Origin: Siderastrea radians | Lineage: Eukaryota; Cnidaria; Anthozoa; Scleractinia; Rhizangiidae | NCBI GenBank assembly: GCA_964017195.1 | Contig: OZ024895.1 | Coordinates: forward strand, 20,923,534-20,987,533 | Length of the DNA stretch: 64,000 bases | Direction of reading: 5' to 3' | Part shown: piece by piece, positions 21,401-31,590 of the stretch | Layout: each line of letters starts with the position of its first letter | Position numbering within the stretch: the stretch's first letter is position 1 | Program-made: the position numbers and the translations under genes | The notes under the pieces: generated by a model | Seen by the model: only the letters and a program-made list of their open reading frames with translations | The model's database searches: none | What the model was told of the DNA's origin: nothing

Positions 21401-22121
21401 CATACAAACCGCGGATTTACCAGCAGATGACATGGCTGATGCGCTGTCATCAATCTATCGGGGGAAAAATCGGGCACGGGTCGTCGGAAACGGTCCTGCA
21501 GAAAAAATTGCAGAGCGGGTGTCGAGCAAGCGTGATGATATACCCGATGCTATTCAAAAGTTCTCCCTTGAAGACACTCTGTCCTCGATTTCCCAGCAGA
21601 ATGAGATGTTGGCTTCTTCGCGGGACAGTTCTCCTCACCAAGAAGTCACCCTTGAAGATACCCTGTCTGCGATTTCCCGGCAGGATGAGACGTCGGATTC
21701 TTCGCGGGACAATTCTCCTCAAGCTTTGGTCGTCAGGAAAGATCCCCCGGCAAATAGCGCCAATCAGCTGTCGAAGAAGCTTGGTCTTCCCGCCCTATCC
21801 TATTTAAGTTCGAAGGAGTTGCTTTCCGACAAAGAGTTGTCCGAATCCTTGGTTAGCGAGCCCGACGACCCAAGCATTGGAGAGGAGCCCGAAAGAGGCA
21901 GCGACCAGCCTATTGTTGGAGCTTCGGAAGAAGTCGGAAAAGCAGTTTTACAAGAAAAAGAACGAGGTTCGCAGATGATGGAGGCAAACAGTAACGAGGG
22001 CGAGTTTTCCAGCGTGATGAGGATCGACTACAGCGAACTGGAAGACAAGCAAGAGGAGCCTGGGGTTGTCGGAGTAGACCTGGGTCTGATCGTTGAGCCG
22101 AACGAGGAACTGTCGTTATAA
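18318..22121 (+). CDS. Secreted two-module protein of unknown family (gene 1, three exons)
   Basis: Joined exons 18318-18414, 19644-19820 and 21025-22121, all phase 1 with GT/AG sites, give 456 residues. Residues 1-22 look like a signal peptide (hydrophobic FVFLAGLFFLV). Exon 2 encodes module 1 (about residues 34-73, IRKVLELALRELKDEDVLHV). The start of exon 3 encodes module 2 (about 99-138, LRELLLECLELVDEQEILDF). The two align over 40 residues with about ten identities and matching hydrophobic spacing, ending in a shared Cys. A Pro/Thr/Ser-rich linker follows. Then come two 28-29-residue repeats (TLEDTLSxIS...SSRDxSP, about 270-330) and an acidic tail. I do not recognise the family. Secretion is inferred; the disordered tail is read from composition. 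A CCAAT/TATA promoter precedes it. Confidence 0.75.
19155..19537. mobile_element. hAT-like MITE with CCCGGGGG ends, in gene 1 intron 1
   Basis: CCC plus a G run and ACTCCCATATGAAAGTGACG at left are mirrored by CGTCACTTTCATATGGGAGT and a C run plus GGG at right. The perfect 8-bp duplication ATTGTAAT lies at 19147-19154 and 19538-19545. Confidence 0.85.
19644..19820 (+). CDS. Gene 1 exon 2 (helical module 1)
   Basis: A phase 1-1 exon (177 nt) from an AAG acceptor to TATG|GTAAGT. Encodes a predicted two-helix module rich in Leu/Glu, then a short Pro-rich segment. A symmetric exon like this can be skipped or duplicated without changing frame, which fits module duplication. Confidence 0.7.
19856..20035. 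mobile_element. Foldback MITE in gene 1 intron 2
   Basis: ACAATAGAGTTCTTCTGTC and TGATAGGTTGCCCGAGGAAA at left are mirrored at right by AAATTTCCGAGGGAACCTATCA and GACAGAAGGACTCTGTTGT. The arms are about 65 bp and imperfect. Confidence 0.62.
21025..22121 (+). CDS. Gene 1 exon 3 (helical module 2, P/S/T tail), copy A
   Basis: Starts after a TCTCCAG acceptor and is open for 364 codons to TAA at 22119. It holds module 2, a PTPEPQRPTTEPSAPTPGR-type linker, the TLEDTLS repeats and the acidic C-terminus (VEPNEELSL). This is the only intact copy of three; copies at 34251 and 47454 carry frame damage. Confidence 0.75.
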
Positions 22122-22741
22122 TTATGATAATTGATGAGATTCTTTCACTGTATGCCGGAAATTATACATTTTGATTGAAGTAATTATTTCAAAAGAAGAT
22201 ATAGAGTAATGCAACCAATGCATGGAAAATAATATATTTATAAATTTTTGATTAAAATACGGATTAATAGGTTCAGCGAAAGCAGGGCTAAAAATTAACT
22301 TCATTGCTTGGTCGCCACTCGGGCCAGTATCCCTGAATTCTTAGAGGCCCAGGCCAAAATACAGTGGCCCTCAAATTTTTTCTGCTGGCACAAAAGAAAT
22401 TTAAACCATTTTTGCTCGAATAAACGCCTCACAGATGTTTCGTTCCTTGTTTTCTAGTAGGGTGTTCGACTGACACGCCAAAAGAAATTTGCTTGATCTT
22501 AACATTGTCTTGAAAGCTCACATTTGCCAGTGTACTGTTTACGTTTGCCAGTGAAATTGTTTAAATTGATATAATAATAAAAACTTTGTTCGGTATGTGT
22601 TGGGAATCATTCGTCTCGTTCTTCCTTACCCTGTAGGGCAGAACCTATAGGTTCTGACTTGGTCCATAAACTCTCAAAGAAAAACCGGACCATTTTTTCC
22701 TAATACGGACAAAACGATCTTCTCAACGCCTATAAACTACA

Positions 22742-22742
22742 G

Positions 22743-22793
<51 letters not shown>
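22742..22793. repeat. (AAT)n microsatellite, copy A
   Basis: About 17 AAT units; the copy B counterpart (about 35957-35993) is about 15 bp shorter. It is one of the few differences between the units. Confidence 0.9.
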
Positions 22794-22795
<2 letters not shown>

Positions 22796-22922
22796 GCTAT
22801 TTCTATAATACTACGCTATTTCTATCGCTATCTAATAGCGCTTAACAAGTTGTTTAAAATTACCTATCTATATAAAAACGTCAATAAAAGATAAAAGATC
22901 GATAAAAGATCTTTACATAGTA

Positions 22923-23530
22923 TGATCAAATATAAAACACAAACAGCGGTAATAAACATTATAAACTTACGCATTTTTATATAAACTTGACGTTTCATAT
23001 GCTAGTCAACATACATTTTCAAAAGTGACCGTTACAATTTTGACGAATCTTTTATACAATGGTGATGAGGGGTCTGGAACCAAGATTAAGAACGCAATCT
23101 TAACAGTGAATCTATAAAAAGCTACAGCTAATTAATAAAGTATCAGCTTCTCACTGCTGACGTTGACATTAAAAGCTGGCTTCAGTTCTTGGATCAACAA
23201 TGTTTCTTTGATTTTGCAGTGGTAATCAGTTTTGCCCGATGCTAAAATGTCAAAATGATCCCACTTGATGTTGTGTCCGGTGGTTTTGACATGGTCTGCA
23301 ATGGCAGACGTGTGGTCATTTTTAACGAGGGCCTTGAAGCGTTCAATTTTTCTATCATGAAGTCGTCGTTTTGTTTTACTGATGTAGAAATCATTGCATA
23401 AAAGGTTTGTCAAAATTGTAACGGTCACTTTTGAAAATGTATGTTGACTAGCATACGAAACGTCAAGTTTATATAAAAATGCGTAAGATTATAATGTTTA
23501 TTACCGCTGTTTGTGTTTTATTTTTGATCA
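22923..23530 (-). mobile_element. Penelope-like element remnant with inverted terminal arms (copy A)
   Basis: Two arms of about 121 bp, 22923-23043 and 23409-23530, are near-perfect inverted copies (TATAAACTTACGCATTTTTA / TAAAAATGCGTAAG). Between them is a minus-strand GIY-YIG endonuclease fragment. Penelope-like elements typically carry pseudo-LTRs, so the arms are probably opposed pLTR pieces. The rest of the element, including the reverse transcriptase, is absent. Confidence 0.75.
23132..23428 (-). pseudogene. PLE GIY-YIG endonuclease fragment (copy A)
   Basis: The 98-codon frame holds CNDFYISKTKRRLHDRKIE, ADHVKTTGHNIKWDHFDILA and KIKETLLIQELKPAFN, the C-terminal GIY-YIG endonuclease region of Penelope-like retroelements. 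The usual YIG is YIS here. Only this domain remains, so it is inactive debris. Confidence 0.8.
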
Positions 23531-23597
23531 AGCTACGATGGCCCAGGAACAAAAGTCTACATAGTAAGCTTATATTAAGTAATTCTAAAAGAAAACA

Positions 23598-23850
23598 CTA
23601 AATTTTAAAAAAAACCTGACTAAAAGCTTTCCTAAAAAGATGTGTCTTTAGCTTGCGCTTAAACTCTGATATATTATCGCAAGCTCGAATGTCAGACGGT
23701 AAAGCATTCCACAGTTGTGGCGCGGCTACAGAGAATGATCGAAAACCGTAGTTGCGCAGATTATGCTTATAAACCTCCACCAACCGATGGCCATTCATAG
23801 AACGTAGGTTGCGTCTTGGGACATATCTCTCACGATTCTCAGTTTCTTTC
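23598..23850 (-). pseudogene. LINE ORF2 C-terminal fragment (copy A)
   Basis: Encodes YVPRRNLRS then FRSFSVAAPQLWNALPSDIR and FKRKLKTHLFRKAF, the common C-terminal segment of non-LTR retrotransposon reverse transcriptases. Upstream RT motifs are absent: a 5'-truncated insertion. Confidence 0.78.
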
Positions 23851-24401
23851 GAATGCTTTTGAATTCAGCTGAAAAGTAAGCCTATTATATCGAGCAGTGT
23901 TGAGTGATTTTGCCGATATTCATGTTTGAAGACGTACCACATCTCGTGTCAACAAAATCAAAATGGCGTCTACATATCGGAGCGATCTAAAAACTCGATC
24001 ACGAATGGTTTGAATTTTGCACTTTAGAACGAAACTTTCACTACAATTGAGGAACTAAGAGTTGAGGAAAGAAAGGAAAGAAAAGAAAGGTACTCCAAGG
24101 AAAAACATTTTATTTTATTGTTATTGTTATTCTTTTCGTACTTCTCAAATCGATCAAACCTTAACTTTTAGTGGCCTTGGACAATTCTTAGTCGCCACGG
24201 GCGACCGTGCGACCGCTAAGTTTTAACCCTGCGAAAGGAGTATTTGGTGCTTTTTTTCATTTATTGCGCTCGCTCACGTGTTCTTTTCGCTCGACTTGAG
24301 TGAGTCGCAACGCAATGTGTAGATAAAACTATGAGGCTGCAAAAAAAATTTCCGGGCTGTTCAGATACCATGCCCTCCAAAATTCAAAGCTCATCAGGGT
24401 G

Positions 24402-24685
24402 TGCGTTTCTCGAAAGCCCCGAAAAGTTTTCGGGCCCGATAAGTCATTTTGAAAAAAATATGAACCACTCGTAAAACAAAGAATGTTATTTAAATATGTC
24501 TTTAAGATGAGAGACGTGTAACCTATACCAAAGTTGCATGCCCTTGTTTTCAAGATACATTGTCATTTATCGTGCCCGAAATCGACTCGAAAAGTTTTGG
24601 GGTGCCTTTCGAGAAACGCACAAGTCTCCTACGCAGCCGTTTTTGGTGTCGTGACGACACTGAAAACGGCTGCTTAGGAGACCAG
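24402..24685. mobile_element. Foldback MITE plus hairpin, absent from copy C
   Basis: TGTGCGTTTCTCGAAAGCCC, CCGAAAAGTTTTCGGG at left are mirrored by CGAAAAGTTTTGGGGTGCC, TTTCGAGAAACGCACA (ending about 24624). It is followed by a second palindrome at 24625-24683 (GTCTCCTACGCAGCCGTTTT). The collinear site in copy C (about 49195) joins the flanks directly. Confidence 0.7.
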
Positions 24686-25214
24686 AAGCGCACCGGCCAG
24701 GATACATGTCTGAATGTAGACGTAAATGTAATTTGTTTACCCACGAGACACTTAGGAGCTCTGAAGACCTCGTTTGAAAGTGTTCGTGCGCCCGAAAGAA
24801 AGCTCTTGGAGCATCCCTAGACATTGGGTGTAGTGTTCTCGACATTAAGGTTTCAAAAGAATGAAATTTTTGTTTGTGTTCAGTTCTGCAGATAAAAAGG
24901 AGGCCTTGTTTCAGTCTCTAGTTCATATTCCTTTTTGCTATATAGACAAGACTGTTTTAGTGGAAAATAGACCACGTGAATACCCGTGAAATAGACCAGG
25001 AAAAACAAAATAAAACTGTTGCTCGTTGAAAGTTAATAACGACTGAAACCTGACCGAAATTCAGCCTTCTGATCTAATAACAGAAATGCTTATTCAGCCT
25101 AAAACTTGCTGGAACGTCAAAAAGAATTATTATTCTAACGGCAATCAATTTAAAAGAAAAATCTGTAAGGGCAGTTTGGAAATATTTCTATTTATGTAAT
25201 TTACGAACTTTTTG

Positions 25215-26715
25215 ACTGATGATGATGATAATGATGATGATGATAAACTTTATTAATGTGTCAAGGCCACATAGCCTGGGAAAATCCCATACTAATTTGG
25301 GGACACAATTAATAGATATTAAAAATATGTAGAAAGAAAATTTATAATACTTAGAGCTATATAAAATATTTATGATAGTCAGATGTTAAAAATATTTATA
25401 AAGAGAATTTAAAATACTTAAAGCTATATAAAATAATGATGATGAGCAGATATTAAAAATATGTAAAAAGAGAATTAAAAATACTTAAAACTGTATAAAA
25501 TAATTATGAGGAGCAGAGGGAACAGCCCTTGCAGCCATCATCTATGAGCAGACTAATATCGTATTTGCGTATCTGTTTCCTAAAAATATTTAAAGTTTTA
25601 GCTGATCTTATGTCTGGGAATAATTTTCCCCACAGTTTTGGTCCAAGATAACGCAAAGAATGTTTACCATATGTAACCGTATTGAAACTTGGTGTGGAAA
25701 AGTCTGACTGTCTTAAAGAGTAAGAGGAATTATGATTATTAAAAATATTACAAATATAAGTAGGACATAGTCTGTTCCTCACTCTGTACATTAAGATGCA
25801 AATATCCTGCAAACGCCTGTTCATAAGTGTTGGTAACTCAGCTCTTTTGAGTAATTGTGAATAGCTTGAAGTCTTGTCTCTATAAACCGCCCTCAATCCT
25901 CTTTCTTGCAGCCTTTCTAGTTTTCGCGCGTCACTAGATCTACAAAAGTGCCAAACTAAATGACAGTACGTAAGGTACGGTAAGATTGCTGATTTAAATA
26001 GAACTAGCTTAGCCTTTGTTGGAATTAAGTTTCTGAGTCTCATGATAACGCCGATCCTTTGACTTGCCTTCTTACAGATTGAGCTTATATGATCTGTGAA
26101 GTTAAGTTTGGAGTCAATTGCAACACCCAGGAGATTGAGACTTTCTACTGATTTGATTTCCTCATTGTTCACACAAATTGCATGTGCCGCGCTGTTATCC
26201 TGACTGTAGCCAATGTTCATAGTTTGATATTTTTTGAGGTTTCCAGCAAGAAGATTGTGATCATACCATTTAGTAGCAGTGCGCGCACTGTCCCTTAGCT
26301 TGGATGTTACACTGGATTGGTTACAACCTGTATGGTAGATTTGATGATCGTCTGCGTACATCGATAAGTTTGTCGTTACACAGTATGACAGGTCGTTCTG
26401 GAAGATGTTCCATAGCAACGGGCCTAGGGCAGAGCCCTGGGGGCAACCACGGCTGACGGTCCTCTGTGAGCTAACGTGATTCCCTAATTTCACGCGGTAC
26501 TTCCGCTTAGACAAATAGCTGTTTAGAAGTTGTACTGTGCTGTCCTGGAAACCATATGCTTTGAGCTTGCTCAGAAGCAATGGCGGATGTAGCGAGTCAA
26601 AAGCCTTTGACATGTCGGTCGATAGAATGCTCACAGCCAGTTTATTGTCTCTCGCCTTTCTCCATCCCTCCACTAAGTTAGTCAGAGTTGTTTCACAACT
26701 GTGTACTAACTAATT
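25215..26715 (-). mobile_element. 5'-truncated non-LTR retrotransposon (copy A)
   Basis: On the minus strand the reverse transcriptase frame is followed by about 280 bp of AT-rich 3'UTR, an AATAAAG motif and a terminal ATC/ATT microsatellite tail at 25216-25246. Such tails are typical of CR1/L2/jockey-group LINEs. The 5' end lies near 26715, inside the RT domain, so it is dead on arrival. Confidence 0.85.
25504..26703 (-). pseudogene. LINE reverse transcriptase, C-terminal two thirds (copy A)
   Basis: An open frame of about 389 codons carries DMSKAFDSLHPPLLLSKL (RT motif A), SRGCPQGSALGPLLWNIFQNDL (motif B), MYADDHQIY (catalytic YADD) and the LGVAIDSKLNF and PYLTYCHLVW motifs. In-frame HSCETTLTNLV extends it upstream to about 26703, just before a stop. 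The RT fingers and any endonuclease domain are missing. The catalytic residues shown are intact, but the element is truncated. Confidence 0.88.
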
Positions 26716-28257
26716 TGTGCTGCGTGCATGTTAGCAGTTTTTAAATGTAAATATCTTAAAATTGCAGCCACCTAGGAAGCTCAATGTACATATTTAAGAA
26801 TGTTTTGCTATCATGGAAGATCTTTCAACTGAAAAGAGAAAGTGTTAAGTCTTATCTTTCTTGAAACACGGGAGAAAATTGCAGGAATGACCAAAATCAG
26901 CCCGTAAAAATGAATCATGATTTCCTTGAAAACGGTCTTACAGATTTCTCTCTCTAACTGTGCTTACACGTTGTGTAGGTTGCGTATGTAGTTCAAATAG
27001 TTCAAGTTTCGTCATAAAGTGTCTGACTAGTTTTCGAGTTATTCGACATTATTTAAAATGAGGGGCTGTTAGGAGCCCATTACCATTGCTATGGTGACAG
27101 CTGTTGCTAGGAAACCAATGAAAAAATAAACTTTGGTCATATGTTGAAAAGGTGGTGTAGTATCAAGGAAATCGAAGTTTATCTTCTATGCGAAATTTTG
27201 AGTTCAAAAGATACACTCCAAGGCAAAAAAAAAATGTTGCGAGCCTCCTTAATTGTGAAACACCTGTCTGCAATTTTTCATCTGAATACCTTCATTTCCT
27301 GTAGCTTGTTCCAGGCTCCGAGATAGTGGGGAAAGCGTGATTTTTGAGAAAACTAGTGCAAAAAACGCGTGGAGGCTGGGAAGAGACAACACTTCCCGCA
27401 ACTTGGCTGTTCAAGGTGCGCAGAGATTGAATACCCTCCCCCCCTCCCCCCCCCGAGAAGACTGAACTGGAAATTTCAAATCCTGTTTTTCCATGTAATA
27501 GGAAAACAGAACTGGAAAATGGAAGTTCTATTTCCATTTACCGATGTTTTAGGAATTGAAAATGAGGAAAATGAAATTCAAATTCCGTTTACCAGTATCG
27601 CAAGAAAATAGCGTGCGTAGTAGGCGAAAACGGGGAGGAACTAGTAGGGGGGGGGGGAGCATATCTGTTTCATTTATGTTTTCGTTTTCATATCCGTCGC
27701 AAGCATTAAACAAATACACTGCAAAAAGGTTACTTTTGATTGTCTTGAATACTTTCCAAGGCAGTACTAACAGTGAAAATCATTTCCGTTCTGAGAAATA
27801 CAGACCACCCCCGCCATTTAATCAATTCATTTATTCGCTGAATTCTCATCAATGAACAACACAAGGGTCACCAGAGATCGATTTATTTACAGCATATGGT
27901 GATAAAACACGGCCGGCGTTCGTTCATGTGTTCTGAAGAAAGGGAAAGCGGGAAACCATTGCAATGCCAAGGGAAAACCAAGAGTCAAGGACAATAGTCA
28001 TCTGCATGGAAAATTCAAACTGAGGATCAGTAGTATTTTTTTCAAAAATGGACTGAGGAGCTATTGCCAATTTAAGTTAAAAACAAATTACGTGATGTTG
28101 TTTTGTGTCCTTGTGAGGCGTTCTATCTTGATTGGAGAGATTTAGAGCATAAGTGCTCTGAAGACTATAAAAAATTGTTTTTCTCAGTGTACAGAGCTGA
28201 AAAGACAAAGAAGCGCTTTCTGTCAAGCCCAGAAGTCAAGATACCCAAGGGTCAAGA

Positions 28258-28447
28258 TAAGGGAAAAAACCCGAATAACAAGAGGCTTTCAGCTCACATT
28301 TTCCACTAATTATTTTCGCCTTCGTAGCACCTGAGAAGATTATCATCGTGATAATCTATCATGTGTTCGTCTCAGGTCCTACGCAGGCGAAAATAATTGG
28401 TGGAAAATGTGAGCTGAAAGCCTCTTATTATTCGGGTTTTTCCCTTA
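28258..28447. mobile_element. Foldback MITE upstream of LRAT gene (copy A)
   Basis: TAAGGGAAAAAACCCGAATA...GCTTTCAGCTCACATTTTCC is mirrored by GGAAAATGTGAGCTGAAAGC...TATTCGGGTTTTTCCCTTA, arms of about 85 bp with a central AGATTATCATCGTGATAATCT palindrome. A diverged half-copy lies at 58905-58985. Confidence 0.75.
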
Positions 28448-28569
28448 GCGTGCACAATGTCCCAGTATCGGGGAATATCCCGAAAATTAAACAAATATCA
28501 AGAATATCAAGCCACTAAACTGTGAAGTGTGACCATTAAAGAAAAGATAGCTAAGGCAGACGCGTCAAA

Positions 28570-28917
28570 ATGCCGACTGCGATAGCTCCATCTCGAGAGG
28601 AATGGGAGAAATATGAAAAGCTCCCGATGGCAAAGCAGCAAGAAATTCTTAAGAGATACGAACATGAGTTTGTAAGAGTACCCATCACAGATTCAGACAG
28701 CATTCGAAAAGGTGATCATCTTGTTGCCGAAGGGGGATTTTACGACCACCACATGCTTGTCACCGAGAAAAATGGTGATCAATTTACGATTGCTGAGTAC
28801 ACTGGTCCCTCCTGGAACATCAGCGCATCCATTCATTCTTCAGCGACCAAAGATATATTGGCCAAGGCGAAGATTATGACAAACAGCTATTCACTGCAAT
28901 ATCTTGTGAAACACAAG
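28570..28917 (+). CDS. LRAT gene exon 1 (copy A)
   Basis: Encodes residues 1-116: a charged helical N-terminus and the His-bearing strand of the LRAT domain. It ends LVKHK at a consensus GTACGT donor. Confidence 0.82.
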
Positions 28918-31590
28918 GTACGTAGATTATCACAATGACTGAATTTGAAATAGGGGTTCCCTGACTTCCGGGTATGAGAGAAAGCGTAGTTGGTCTTTGT
29001 TTCTGTTCGATACGTAGGGTCAACAAATGTTCTAGAATCGCTCAAACCACGAAAGATCACCTTACAAGGACACGAAACAAGACTACGTATCTTGCTTTCA
29101 ATTAAATTGGCGATTACACCATGTTTCATTGAAAATACTCCCCTCGAGTTGTCCATGCACACAATTACCAGTCTGTACTTGTCATGACGCTTGGTTCTCC
29201 TATACTATGGCAGTGTTTTTCTCTTTTCTTTTTCTGTAAGCCATGTCTGATATTTTGTCGATCGTTTGTTATTTGGTTTGTTTGTTTATTTAATCATATT
29301 AATTAATTAATTAATTAAGTGATAATTAACTAATTAATTAGTTAATTATTCATTTATTTATTTTTTGCTGTGTTGAGAACCCAGGGACTGCGCAGAGGGA
29401 GGGGCTGCCCCCCCCCCACTTTTAAGCTAAAAAAATAAATATATAAATAATATAATAAAATAAAATAAAATAACACAAAAATAAGAAATAGAGGCAAAGA
29501 ATTGAAAAAAATCGTTACTTCGTAAGAGACAAAAGTTACTGGCAAACTAAACGCGCAGATGAGTTAACAAACGGACATTGTCATAAAGAATTAGATATAA
29601 GTGCATGGCGTTAATTATCAAATAATTTTTCAGTTTTAACCTTGTGCTAGTTCAGGTTAATGTCTTTTAAATGGTTTCTTTCTGCAAGCGGACCTCTGAG
29701 GAAAACGTGTAATTTCCTAATTGGTAAATTTTCGATCTGAACTCATGACTGGGTTAAGTTTATAAGGCGATTCCCAAACAAATTGTTCGGTTAATTGTCG
29801 AGTCCAGTTGATAAAGGTACGATAATTACAGTCTCAACCTTGATCTTCTAACAATGAGCATGAAATTATTGTTTGTCTTTTTATTCGTCCTGGTTTTATC
29901 TCAATCAGCGAAAAGTCCGTCTTTTTCTACCGAAGGTTTCAAGACTTTCAAGGATCGGTGAGCAGTCCTATCGCCAGTCAAACTTTAGGCGTCCATACAA
30001 CGGAGCCATTCCAACCTGCAGATTTCATTTGTCCAAAGAAGCTTTGTGGCAAACAGAAACGGGCATTTCGATCCAAGTGGCCATTCAATCCAAAATCAGG
30101 GCCATTAACTACCAAATAAACCTTCCCAGAACTTGCCGGAATGTACTGAAAATGTCCAGCGATGAGCAAAAAAGACAGTGGAGTCTAACCGTATATGTTT
30201 CATCAAAGTTATTGAATGTTTGCCATGTCTTGCCCGGCAAAGACTGGCCATGCGGTGACACCGGTGACGAATCAAACTTTATTCAGTTGCTAAAACTAAA
30301 AAAGAAAGGCCAGCCTCTTCTTTTAAAATGGTTGAGTTGACGGCAGGCAGGCAAAAATCGTTGGATTTCTGGGCTATTTATAGTGATTAAAGGTTGAATA
30401 AGTCGAGGATATTTCAGTTTAGTGGTAGTTAATTTAATTAAAGACCTAATAGCAACAGCACTGAACATTAGAAAATAAAAATTTAGTTTGCTACTTGCAT
30501 TGCCCGTCATTTTTGAGGAATTAAAATCAAAATTTTCAACCATGCCCCCACCTCATTTGGCTCACGCGTCCGTCTTTAGCCCCCCCCCCCCCCCCCGACT
30601 CAAAAACTTGCTGAGCGGGCCCTGGAACCTATTTATGAGTGCCAGTTTTGTAAGCAAACTGTGAGTTTCTGCCACTTTTCAGAATTTTGGCCTCCAGTTA
30701 GGGGTATAACAGTCATAACTTTAAAGGGAACCTTAGGTCTTAGGTCTGGCCCAAATTCTCTTCAACCTGAAGAAGCACAATTCTAACAATTTGTTTTGTT
30801 TTGATTTAACCTTTCAACATGTTTGATTAAAAACTAAAAATTCTTGGTTCTTTTTTTCCAGATACGGAAGATCATCTGGCCAGATAAATTGAGGCGATTT
30901 TCCGTGAAGGAGGTGATCGAGAGAGCATATTTCCGAATTGGAAAGAACGAGCGCTACTATGACGCCTTGAGAAACAACTGCGAGCATTTTGTCACTTGGT
31001 GCATCTGTGGCCTCAAAGTGAGCCTTCAAGTGAAGAGCTGGCCCATAGCGTTGTATTTCCTTATTGAAGGCTCGCTATATTCTTGTAGAGAAAAAATCAA
31101 AGATGCAGGTATTCAGTCTCTACTTCTAATGATTGCCGCTAATGCTTCTGATGAATTAGCTGGCTTGATTTGCGAGAATTCGGAACTCATAGGATTCGGG
31201 CTAGCAATAGCAATTGAGGCTGGTATGGCCGTGTACAATATCTACAGAGCTGTTAACCATTGCGAGACATCGTCAGAGTTCTTTGTTGAGTTTTTCAATA
31301 TCGTTGCCAAAGCAGCTTGTCGTCTCGGTGCTGGATTCGTGGGTTCTTCGGCCGGGGCAGCAGTAGGTGGCCCATTACTAAGCTTTATAGGAGGTGCTGT
31401 CGGGGCAGCAGCATGTGGCCCATTGCTAAGCTTTATAGGAGGTGCTATAGGGGCTAGCATTGGGAATTTGGTCGGTTTCATGATTGGGAGGGCTTATGAA
31501 GATTTTGTTCACTGGATAAAGCAAAACATTAAACTCTGGCATTTTAGTGACTGGAGTTGCATCGCTGAATTCTGGAACTCTGGGAAGTAA
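28570..31590 (+). CDS. LRAT-domain protein with glycine-zipper C-terminus (copy A, two exons)
   Basis: Exons 28570-28917 and 30862-31590 join in phase 0 (AAG|GTACGT ... TTTTTCCAG) to give 358 residues. The LRAT/NlpC-P60-like thiol acyltransferase domain spans about residues 40-170: GDHLVAEGGFYDHHMLV with catalytic His60, and NNCEHFVTWC with the nucleophile Cys156. LRAT-family enzymes move acyl groups between lipids or to retinol. The usual second His (as in VIHL) is Glu/Tyr here (IAEYTG), so activity is uncertain. Residues about 270-326 are a Gly/Ala-rich hydrophobic stretch with two copies of GGPLLSFIGG-type repeats, likely membrane-inserting. An in-frame TAA upstream supports the ATG, which has A at -3. 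A GTAAGT overlaps the stop codon, so an extra exon is possible. Confidence 0.85.
29854..30340 (+). pseudogene. Small secreted Cys-containing protein candidate, frame broken (copy A)
   Basis: ATG at 29854 opens a typical signal peptide (MSMKLLFVFLFVLVLSQSA) but reaches TGA at 29959. The +1 frame then stays open to 30340, with four cysteines in PTCRFHL, RTCRNVL, NVCHVL and WPCGD contexts and no hydrophobic segment. The simplest reading is a secreted protein of about 160 residues with a one-base frameshift near 29900-29960. A 20-nt GTGAGC...CAG intron is too short to be real. It lies within the LRAT intron on the same strand. The family is not recognised, and the break is identical in copy B. 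Confidence 0.45.
30862..31590 (+). CDS. LRAT gene exon 2 (copy A)
   Basis: Follows a strong polypyrimidine tract and CAG. Encodes the Cys-bearing NCEHFV motif, a hydrophobic IAL/LIEG segment, and the glycine-zipper region with internal duplication (AAVGGPLLSFIGG / AAACGPLLSFIGG), then TAA. Confidence 0.85.
   Translation: MRKIIWPDKLRRFSVKEVIERAYFRIGKNERYYDALRNNCEHFVTWCICGLKVSLQVKSWPIALYFLIEGSLYSCREKIKDAGIQSLLLMIAANASDELAGLICENSELIGFGLAIAIEAGMAVYNIYRAVNHCETSSEFFVEFFNIVAKAACRLGAGFVGSSAGAAVGGPLLSFIGGAVGAAACGPLLSFIGGAIGASIGNLVGFMIGRAYEDFVHWIKQNIKLWHFSDWSCIAEFWNSGK

Noticed and set aside
21164..21433. Minus-strand ORF opposite gene 1 exon 3
   Set aside because: It mirrors the coding strand of the Pro/Thr-rich linker and appears only as its shadow, repeated in copies B and C.
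31242..31481. Minus-strand Pro/Ala-rich ORF opposite the LRAT gene
   Set aside because: Antisense reading of the Gly/Ala zipper; no independent signal.
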